DNA of 64,000 nucleotides from Podaxis mareebaensis (taxonomy: Eukaryota; Basidiomycota; Agaricomycetes; Agaricales; Agaricaceae), in contig JAEUWP010000140.1 of NCBI GenBank assembly GCA_018524725.1, forward strand, positions 86,690 through 150,689, in the 5' to 3' direction. The notes beneath the pieces were generated by a model that searched no databases, had not been told where the DNA came from, and worked only from the letters and a program-made list of their open reading frames with translations. Within the stretch, counting starts at the first letter, position 1; each line of letters opens with the position of its first letter. Both the position numbers and the translations under genes were made by a program. Below, one piece after another: positions 56,337-64,000 of this stretch.

Positions 56337-58120
56337 CTAAGTCAAGGTCAACCTCCGGTACATATCAGCTCCGATTAAGGGCTTGATAAAATCCATCCTT
56401 TCTTTTACCGGCCATTCAATGAAACCCACCATCGCCGACAAGTCCTCGCCCTTCAGGCTCCTTGCAAACTTGTCTCCCATGAGCCCTGCAACCGCCATAC
56501 ACATAGGCATCATTACCCGATTCGAGTCCTCAGACAGGCTGTCGGCGAGGCGTGCCGAAGGGTTTCTCCGCGGGCTTTCGTGTTTCCCTCTAGCCTTCAT
56601 GACGTTTATCATCTGCGCCAGCCGCAGACGCACGTCTATTGCCAAAGGATGCATCTGATTGGGATCGGCAGTCATAGCTCGATAGCACCAATGAGTTGCA
56701 TCCCATCTAGAGCGGAAACGAACCATGCGTCGTCGCATGACTTCGAGAACAACACGGAGGCGAAAGTCGTGATCGGATTCTGCTGCAAGGTCTTCTGGGG
56801 ACTTTAGAGAGCGTAGAAGAGCATGATAGAGGGCAGCGTATCTGCCATGGGGGTCACACAGCTGGATGCCAAGCTCCGGTGATGTGATATGATAGTGAAT
56901 GGTCTTCAGCATACACTCCTTTGACGAGAATACAATGGACTCATCCTGTTCAACGTTGTGTAGGATAGCTTCATTGACCTCTCGAGTTTTCGCCTCGGTA
57001 AGTTTGGTGATTTTGTAGGTAAAGACGTCCTTCTGTGCTGCCGGTGTAGCACGATAGCGTTGTAAGTCCTCTTCCGAGGCAAAGTCGCCGGGATGACCAT
57101 GATATTTGATTGAAGCACCCTGCATGGGGACTTCGGCCAAGGCGCTCCTGTCCACAAGACTCAGAGCCTCTTTTCCATATATTTGGAATGTGTTGGTCCG
57201 GAGAACCAGGGCGAGCCTAGGACTGATGACGAAGATGCGGTGTATGTCCATCCCGGTTTTCAGTAGGCCCTCCCAAAGACCGAAAGAATTGTTCCCTAAG
57301 ACAAACTCGCATTCTTGTGCAGCTTCCCAAACGCCGATGAAGTACGCATTCTGAAGAGATCGGTAGTCTGTGGCGAACCAATTCTCGAAATTAGGGTCAA
57401 GTTTAGTTGATAGCATCATCATCATTCTGTCTTCGTATTTTGCGTGCATTTTTTCCCCTTCCGCAATGATTATCGGGTGGGGTGTATCCAGAATATAGGC
57501 AAGAGCGTGCAGCCACATGTCCTCCGGCGTCTTGATGTTGTGCGTCTCTTTGTATTGCTGAAGCCAGTCACTGAGGGGGTCCTCGGGACCGGTGTTAAAG
57601 TACATGTCCCTTGTGGATGGCTTCCGAAAATGCATGACATACACGAATTTGCGCAGGACTTCCAGGGCGCGGCGGGTCAGGACAAAGGTACCTCTACCAC
57701 AGGCGTCCTGAAGAGTGGCGATGACCTGCGCCGCTTCGTTCTCGAGACGCGAAAGCTTCGCCTCTACGTGCTGGGAGTTTATCCCATTCGTGATGTCGGT
57801 GTAGATGTTGACCCCTCCAAAGCTCTTCGCAATCGGCGCCGGGCGCCAGGTCTTGGTGGAGAGATCATAGATATTTAAAAGCTCCGTCTCGATCCCCTTC
57901 TTCTTCGCTCTCCAGTTCTCTTTGCTACGCTGCTTGCTAGTTCTGCACGGGGCACATGCAACATGTTTGAGCGCCAGCTCACACATCAGAAACACGTACG
58001 TGGGTGCACCACTCACTTAGGCGGACCTTGGACTTCAAGAAACTTCCGAAGAATGAACTGCGGTATGTAATGTTGGTATTGAGTTTTTGGGCCGGTCTTC
58101 GCTGCCGGTCTCGATGACAT
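56337..58120 (-). CDS. DUF4238-family protein 2
   Basis: Two exons (58120-58017 and 57942-56337) with a 74-base intron in the same place and phase as in protein 1 give 569 residues. The start is MSSRPAAKTGPKTQYQHYIP, then QFILRKFLEVQGPPK. Position two after the Pro is Gln instead of the Arg in protein 1. The order of motifs equals protein 1: NSQHVEAKLSRLENEAAQVI, LTRRALEVLRKFVYVMHFRK, NNSFGLWEGLL, FVISPRLALVLR, TYKITKLTEAKTREVNEAIL. The DNA of both first exons is nearly the same, while the bodies differ more. A tandem duplication is inferred. Function unknown. Intact frame, so presumably functional. Confidence 0.85.
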
Positions 58121-58681
58121 CGCTGTAGATGGTGGTTAGCCGTAAATTACGGGGACGTAGAACAAGCGCCATGGAAACCTCCCCTCCCACGTCTGTTAAG
58201 CTTGGAATGTCATCAGGTAATCGCGTAATGTCAGTTAGTAGTCGATATCATCGGGGGCGCCTGGCAAGAATGGAAGTCGGTGTCTATATGTACCCCCTTC
58301 ACCTGCCCGAAAAGCCGGTAGCTGTGGCGGCACCGAGAAAAGCTAGATAGGATTTTCTCAACTAGACCCGCAAGATATCGGATACGGGCATCTCAGATGG
58401 TGTTACATACCAAAAGTCGACTTGCCTCGCCGAAGTAGAAGCAATCACTTCTGGTGATAAACGAAATGAAAAACGTGAGGCTGAATTGCAGGTGACGAAC
58501 GCCAACTGGTTTCACGTGGGCTCTAACTCGTCCAACTCAAAAGGGATTTGAATTCGCCGTTTGATTACAACCGTGAAGTCGAACTTTTCCAGAACAATAA
58601 TATCAATTCAACGTAAACCTAGACAAAATAGTACAAAACAATGACTGATAGCATAGGCACGGGCCATGAGACGAAAATCTT
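58121..58681. other. intergenic, 3' region of eIF5
   Basis: 561 bases between the start of DUF4238 protein 2 (-) and the stop of eIF5 (-). The first bases repeat the upstream sequence of DUF4238 gene 1 (GTAGATGG[C/T]GGTT-like). Confidence 0.5.
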
Positions 58682-60093
58682 TTACTCTTCATCGTCATCA
58701 TCATCTTCCGCTTCTTCAAGCCACTGTTGTATGCACAAACATAAGCAATGAGGGTAAGGCAGGTCAACAAAACCACGTACCTTGAGGAATGGCTCACTAG
58801 CCTTCCTAACCTTCTTGCTGGTCTCCTTGTCAACGTACTTCTTGCTGACATGAGTACCCCACTGAGTGATCACTTCTTCCTCGAGGATGTCAGCTTGATA
58901 GAACTCCATCAACAACTTGGGAACGGCGGGAACGAGGGATGGGTGCATTAAGCCAACAAGACGCTCTAAACCACCAAGCAATGCCTTTTGATGCCTCTCC
59001 GAAGTTACCATCTACCAATAGGTTAGCATCGGCACGAACGCCACGCGCAATGGATAGGGCACGAACCTTCTTGAAAAGGGCTAGGAAGCTCTTGACCTCA
59101 GTCAGAGCCTCATCGGTGAAGAGGGCTTGCATCAAAACCAGAACAGCCTTATGTTTCTTCTCGATGCCCAGCTCCTGGACTTTCTTGTAAACCTCGATGG
59201 CGAAAGTCTTGAGATCTTCTGCGTCATCACGGTTCTCCTCCACCCACTTGCCGAGCTGAGAGTAGGGACTATTGGCGTCTTCATCACTGCCCTCATCATC
59301 CCCACCAATAACGGCGGCGGCCATGCTGCCTTCGAGGGCCTTCATGCGTTGTTTGACAGCCTCGGGGGAGGTATCCGCACCCCATTCCTCTTCGGTAATA
59401 GCGGACTCGGTATTAAGCTCTGCCGCCTCGGCTTTGATCTTCTTCGTCAACTCATCATCACTCTCGGCCCCATCAACAGCCCCCTCAGCTTTCTCGGCAT
59501 CTCCGGCCTCATGGGTGGGAGAGTTGCCTCCGCCAACATTTGCGGCAGCAGTACCGACGTTCTTCTTCTTGTCCTTCTTTGACTTGACCGGAGGGTTCTT
59601 GAGGATGAAGGTCGTCAACTTGTGACGCATGTCCACATCCGTGCGTTCGCCGCATGCCTTGCAATCACGAATGATTTCCTCATTCCTTCCACTCTTGAGA
59701 ATAACAAGATCCGTTTCAGGGTTCTTGCAAGACTTGCATAGGACGAACTTCTCGATGAATTGATCAAGAAGTTCGCGGAGACGATTCGCATCATGAGCGC
59801 CATTGACAATGTACCTGTCGTTCTTCTCGTCGAATGAAGTTTGTGCACCGAGTTCGCAGCCGAAGAATTTGGTAGGGTAGGTGGGAGGACGGCTGAGGGC
59901 ACGGGCTACATCGGACATATTAGGAACGACGGTTTTGATGCCGTTTCCTTTACCCTCAATTTTGGTGGTCAAGAGGGGCATGCTATATGCGCGTCAGCAG
60001 CATTTTCTTTGAGACATACACCAAAACTTACCGGTAGCGATAGAACTTGTCATCGACATCGCGACGGATGTTTACAGTAGGTCCGGAAGCCAT
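58682..60093 (-). CDS. TIF5: translation initiation factor eIF5
   Basis: Four exons (60093-60032, 59982-59067, 59011-58781, 58723-58682) give 416 residues, the usual size. The N-terminal domain has [20 protein letters not shown] then [20 protein letters not shown] with the eIF2/Arg-15-type GAP region and a zinc-binding [12 protein letters not shown] plus [17 protein letters not shown] charged, low-complexity linker follows. The C-terminal W2 domain has [33 protein letters not shown] and [16 protein letters not shown], ending [13 protein letters not shown]. It stimulates GTP hydrolysis by eIF2 in the scanning 43S complex. An apparent frameshift near 59011 is resolved by a 55-base intron with donor GTTCGT and branch TGCTAAC, after LFKK. 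Confidence 0.93.
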
Positions 60094-60839
60094 GTTGGGC
60101 AAGTAGGCGGTTTAACGCTGCTGGATGGCAAGCAATTAACACAAAAAGTCGGGGGAAGGAGGGGACAAGAAGATGCTTACAAAACTGGTAGAAGATATGA
60201 AGGCAGAACGTTTACGCTTTGTTATAGCAATTGGCGGACGAAGCATGAATCCTCTGCCGATACAGAAGAGGATGTGAGAGGGATGAGAAGGGTGGGTAGG
60301 CGCTATTGTGAAGATTTGTAGGCAAAACCTTCACTAAAGTCGAGGAAGATGGTGGTTGGGAGTCAAGTTTCGAAATGCCCACGTTGCCCATCCTGCAAAT
60401 ATCGGTCTCGGACACCGGCTAACTCCGGACTCCGCCCGTCTCCGTGATCGATCAATTTTCCTATGTTAATATGTTTTCTTCTTGCTCCGAAGGATTCAAG
60501 CAGTCGTCAACATGCGAGCACGGACCACCCACGTGTGACGACATGTCCAAGCAAGCAAAGACTAGTTCACGTATAGGTATCACAGAGCTTTCTAAAATTT
60601 CAGGGCTGGTTTGGATTGATGAAAGAGAGCGACTATTCTTGCCCTCGGGCTCAAAACACCGATCGTGCTGACGCGCTTATCGATGGTAGAAGACCATCAG
60701 CTTGCTTACCCAGCCCGACAAGAGTCTTGAAGAGTCTTTTTTCGACACGCACGTTGAGAGATATGAGTGCGAGGGATTCACAAATCTGACAAATAGGAAC
60801 GAAATATGACTTAGTCCTCTAACTGAGGCATCAATATAA
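60094..60839. other. intergenic, eIF5 promoter side
   Basis: About 750 bases with no gene. Upstream region of eIF5 (-) and of the tRNA (+). Confidence 0.5.
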
Positions 60840-60922
60840 GCCCTGCTGGCGTAGTGGTAGCGCGTCTCACTTGTACCGACAGGTCAATGAGAAGGTCACT
60901 AGTTCAATCCTGGTGTGGGGCA
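60840..60922 (+). tRNA. tRNA-Thr (UGU) with an 11-base intron
   Basis: Acceptor GCCCTGC pairs with GTGGGGC (two G-U pairs); D-stem GCGT/GCGC; anticodon stem TCTCA/TGAGA; T-arm ACTAG-TTCAATC-CTGGT. The loop sequence is C-T-TGT-A followed by an intron CCGACAGGTCA and A38, so the anticodon is TGT, reading ACA for Thr. A-box TGGCGTAGTGG and B-box GTTCAATCC are present, and a T-run at about 60943 ends transcription. It has no encoded CCA. The intron boundary after position 37 is the standard one. Confidence 0.85.
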
Positions 60923-60942
60923 TCCTTAAGTAGGACCAGAAT

Positions 60943-60949
60943 ACTTTTT
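60943..60949 (+). terminator. RNA polymerase III terminator
   Basis: A run of T residues (ACTTTTTTCTTTT) about 20 bases beyond the tRNA. Confidence 0.55.
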
Positions 60950-61172
60950 TCTTTTGGTCTCAGGTTCATTTGCCTGTGATATTGCCGTGTTCCCGTTGCT
61001 TGAAGTTTTACGACTGGTAATCTGTCTTGATTTACTTTATTATATTCGTAATTTGTTTTCCTATATTCATGCGTTCCGGCGTAAGTTGCAAAGTGTTAAT
61101 GTCCAGATTGATGGATTAAATAGAACGCCCAACAGTGATAAACCTTCCTCTCTTCCACACCCCGATCCAACC

Positions 61173-62501
61173 ATGGCGGAACTCGTCGACTCTATGCTTG
61201 ATCTGATGAGGCGCTTGCCTCCTACAAGAACAGAAGAAAACGTTAACGCGTTAATTACCATTTGTCCAGACTACGCAGACGATCTGCTTGGAAGTGTTGA
61301 TCAGCCATTGCAACTCAAGACCGACCGTGCCACAGGTCGCGACTACCTCGCCTGCGACTATAATCGGGATGGCGAAAGCTATCGGTACGTCTGAAACTCC
61401 GCGTTGTGCGACGTTTCCGGACGTCTGAGGGCCCGCTGTGCCTGTTGCATTTGTTCGTGGTATAGGTCACCTTGGTCGAATGAATATGACCCTCCGCTCG
61501 ATGATGGGACTGTGCCGACGCCGAAATTACGCAAGTTGGAGATTATGGCTAATGAGGCGTTTGATACTTATCGCGAGATGTGCGCAGTCTCGATTTCGTT
61601 GGCTTTGGTTTGGCTGGACTGACATGTGTGGTGGTTAGGTACTACGAAGGAGGAGTGTCTTCTGTCTATCTCTGGGATCTTGAAGATGGTGGATTCGCAG
61701 GGGTCGTATTGTTCAAGAAAAGTACGTTACCCGCCAGAACGCAGGAATGCTATCCCACTCAACGGCAGATCTGCCCCTTCTTATGATTCGGTTACCCCCA
61801 CCTTGAATAGCAATGGCCCCTTCTTCCAACCAGGAACCCTCGGGGTCGTGGGATTCTATTCACGTCTTCGAGTCTGTCGAACGCGGCCGGCAGGCGCACT
61901 ACAAACTTACTTCTACGATCATGTTGCAACTTACGACGCGCCAAACCTCGGAGGAAGGCGGTGAGAACGATAAGAAGGCTGCCGGTGCTGCCGCGGCAGC
62001 GGGGAATGCAAAATACAAGGACATTCAATTCAAACGTAACGGCGAGGTTACACTGAGCGGAAGTATGACGAGACAGGTATGTGTTTTTCTCTGCATCATG
62101 GGTGCTGTTTGTCCTTTTTAAGTTTCGTTGCGCGCTTGAGTTGGCGGCTGACGTTACACACGCCCTTGTTTTTGTTTTGAAATTTCCGTTGTTCTGTACT
62201 GATAAAACATCTTAACATAGCACGAACAAGACTGGCCCATCCATGACCCTTCTTCCCACATCACCAACACTGGCCGAATGATTGAGGAGATGGAGATCAA
62301 GATGCGTAATTCGCTCCAAGAGGTACAGCCATCTTGGTACTTGATCAAGGTACAGGTTCAGGACATCCTGACGAACTGTGACAGGTGTATTTTGGGAAGA
62401 CTCGTGATATCGTATATGATTTGCGCAGCGTCGACGACCTTGAGAGAGCTCGGCGACAGAGAGAGCTTCAGAAGGAGCTCGTTGGATTTATCAAGCGGTG
62501 A
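61173..62501 (+). CDS. CAP2: F-actin capping protein subunit beta
   Basis: Multi-exon. Joined exons read [80 protein letters not shown], then [54 protein letters not shown], a low-complexity AAGAAAAAGN insert, [31 protein letters not shown], and the end [20 protein letters not shown] with GFIKR. These are the diagnostic blocks of capping protein beta, which with the alpha subunit caps barbed ends of actin filaments in cortical patches. One small exon between VVLFKK and the WDS block may be missed. It is convergent with the cyclophilin gene (185 bases between stop codons). Confidence 0.92.
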
Positions 62502-62686
62502 CAACGGGACGATGGGAGTGACGGGGTTAAATTTGTATAATATAAGTGACGTATCTGCAACAAGTGTTTTCTGCAGCATTGTAGCATTCCAACAAAGGCA
62601 CAGCATCAAGCAACAAACACGGATATCAAGAACAACATGCAACGGATTCCATTGCGATTGAGATATGTACCTACTGAACCGCATCA

Positions 62687-63446
62687 TTATCGCCTTAATT
62701 GCGCATCTGCGATGGGGTTCGCATGTATCGTGACCTGGCAGGATTCTTGATGAGATGATTTACAGTGTAACGGAAGGTGCACATACATGTGTAAGCTTGA
62801 TTTCGCTAAGGGGTCTGTTCTTGTTGTTCACGGGGACTCGTTCCATCGCGTCAAGTGTCGAATCAACACCGTCAATGACTTTGCCAAAGATAGTGTATTT
62901 GCCATCAAGATGTGGCTGCTTTGCATAGGTAATGAAGAACTGGGACTTGTTGGTGTCGGGCCCAGAGTTGGCCATTGCAACGATACCCCGGGCGTTGAAC
63001 TGGGAGTCGAGCAGTGCGGATCAGAAGAGGCGGGACACCGTCCGCTGAGTGCCTCACTTTAAGTGTGGATCTGATTTCATCGGAGAAGGGAGCACCCCAG
63101 ATGCTCTGGCCGCCTTTGCCAGACCCCGAGGGATCTCCTGTCTGAATCATGAAAGACTTGATATTTCTGTGAAAGATACAGCCATCGTAGTAGTTTGATG
63201 CACAGAGCGCGAGAAAGTTCTAGGAGGGTATTAGCTTATTAGCAAATAGTTGTTGAAACGATAGATATACCTCTGCCGCCTTGGGTACAGCCTCGCAGAA
63301 GACTTCTATCTGTGACAGATGGGTGACAGCAACAGGGGGAAGGATGGCGGGTGGTTACCTTGAGGTCTCCGTGGGTGGTGTGGAGAGTGACTGACTGCGT
63401 TGTATGAGCGGCAGCGCTGGGTACCTAAGAGAGGAGGACGTACCAT
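62687..63446 (-). CDS. PPIL3: PPIL3-type cyclophilin (peptidyl-prolyl cis-trans isomerase)
   Basis: Six exons: 63446-63444, 63394-63359, 63309-63271, 63219-63058, 62999-62787 and 62734-62687. They give 166 residues (human PPIL3 is about 161). The whole first coding exon is the ATG, followed at once by a GTACGT intron. Then [100 protein letters not shown] and the end [13 protein letters not shown]. The active-site FHR, Q.GDP, S.QFFI and LDGKYTIFG motifs are intact. PPIL3 relatives associate with the spliceosome. It shares a 202-base divergent upstream region with the G-alpha gene. Confidence 0.92.
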
Positions 63447-63648
63447 GACAAGCAGGCGCGTGACAGAAAGTAAGTTTGGCGCGTGACAAAGCGATAATGA
63501 GGACTTAGTGTGACATATGTACTATTATTGATGCAAACATAGCTGTGATGATCAGGGCTGCTACCCAAATCTCCATGCCCGAATCTCCGCTCGTCTTCAC
63601 ACCTCCCGCCCTTCCTTTCCCTCCTACCATCACCTCCCTTCCCCAGCC
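63447..63648. promoter_or_regulatory. short bidirectional promoter region PPIL3 / G-alpha
   Basis: 202 bases lie between the two start codons. The plus-strand side is pyrimidine-rich (CCTCCCGCCCTTCCTTTCCC). Confidence 0.45.
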
Positions 63649-64000
63649 ATGATGCGTACACCCTCCCTCTACAGCCAAGATGACCCAATTACAGAGGCTC
63701 TCAAACCCCCTCCTACCGAGACCGAAGCTGAGCGCATTGCCCGTCTTCAGACAGAGGCGGAGGCCAAGCGTATTTCCGAGAAGATTGACGAGGATCTGAG
63801 AGAAGAGCGCGAACGTCTCAGGCGAAAAAAGGGTGATGTCAAGGTTTGCGCTCAATGCACCTTTCTTCATGCGCATATATTCACGCCCTCCGCAGCTCTT
63901 GCTCCTTGGTCAAGCGGAGAGTGGGAAATCCACCCTTCAAAAGCAATTTCAGCTCATGTATCGGCCAAATTCCCTCGACGGGGAGCGTATTTCCTGGAAA
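63649..64000 (+). CDS. heterotrimeric G-protein alpha subunit (partial, cut by window edge)
   Basis: Two exons are visible (63649-63843, 63896 to the edge) with a 52-base intron. The first reads MMRTPSLYSQDDPITEALKP, followed by an Arg/Glu/Ala-rich helix with RIARLQTEAEAKRISEKIDE; this long charged N-terminal helix is usual for G-alpha. The second exon holds the P-loop GQAESGKST followed by LQKQFQLMYRP, the G1 motif in its normal place. The start contains no Gly at position 2, so classical myristoylation is not expected. The rest of the protein lies beyond the window. Family knowledge: membrane-associated GTPase coupled to seven-TM receptors; basidiomycetes carry several divergent ones. Which subgroup it belongs to cannot be judged from this part. 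Confidence 0.88.
   Translation, partial: MMRTPSLYSQDDPITEALKPPPTETEAERIARLQTEAEAKRISEKIDEDLREERERLRRKKGDVKVCAQCTFLHAHIFTPSAALAPWSSGEWEIHPSKAISAHVSAKFPRRGAYFLE

Noticed and set aside
59000..59075. Apparent frameshift in eIF5 between ...[15 protein letters not shown] and [14 protein letters not shown]
   Set aside because: A 55-base intron with donor GTTCGT, branch TGCTAAC and a TAG acceptor joins LFKK to MVTSERHQ in frame. No mutation is needed.
60840..60922. tRNA anticodon TTG (Gln) instead of TGT
   Set aside because: Counting from the anticodon stem puts T at 33 and TGT at 34-36 with A37. TTG would shift the loop by one and leave a pyrimidine at 37.
1..64000. CRISPR arrays, rRNA, complete transposons with terminal repeats, or a fungal secondary-metabolite cluster
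   Set aside because: No regularly spaced repeats, rRNA-like sequence, transposase/reverse-transcriptase motifs or backbone synthase genes were seen.

Overview
The window looks like chromosomal DNA of a mushroom-forming basidiomycete (Agaricomycetes). Coding genes are split by many short introns of about 45-70 bases with GT...AG ends and CTNAC/CTAAC-like branch sites. The gene content also fits: an AA9 lytic polysaccharide monooxygenase, a MARVEL-type and a DUF6533-type membrane protein, an F-box-like leucine-rich protein, an ADP1-like ABC transporter with an EGF-like ectodomain, and a long-N-terminus G-protein alpha subunit. Every splice model here was deduced by reading frames across candidate GT/AG sites; none is backed by transcripts.

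Layout. 1-8.3 kb: a small mitochondrial-type protein (-), a doubtful small gene (-), an F-box-like protein (+), a long gene-poor stretch, and a MARVEL protein with a Gln-rich tail (+). 9.1-14 kb: copy A of an unrecognised membrane-protein family (-) and a DUF6533 membrane protein (+). 15.9-22.5 kb: three tandem two-finger C2H2 proteins, all on -. 24-34.1 kb: a dense block with a PLP-binding YggS/PROSC protein (+), AA9 LPMO (+), ALG12 mannosyltransferase (-) and an ADP1-like ABCG transporter (+). 35-51 kb: copy B of the membrane family (-), an unrecognised multi-exon candidate (-), a bHLH factor (+), eIF3j (-), copy C of the family (+), then two decaying tandem copies (psi-D, psi-E). 51.5-58.1 kb: COQ9 (+) and two tandem DUF4238 proteins (-). 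58.7-64 kb: eIF5 (-), an intron-containing tRNA-Thr (+), F-actin capping protein beta (+), a PPIL3-type cyclophilin (-), and the 5' end of a G-alpha gene (+), cut by the window edge.

The conserved housekeeping genes (ALG12, COQ9, TIF5, eIF3j, CAP2, PPIL3, YggS-like) sit among expanding, family-type genes. The strongest candidate for something undescribed is the membrane family A/B/C. Each copy has three N-terminal hydrophobic segments, a glycosylated ectodomain of about 350 residues with two shared Cys motifs, and one C-terminal membrane segment. All share one phase-1 intron at the same place and a TATA-like box about 50-60 bases before the ATG. Two further copies next to copy C show stepwise decay. 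The tandem C2H2 triplet and the DUF4238 pair are further local expansions. No CRISPR array, rRNA, complete transposon or prokaryotic feature was seen.
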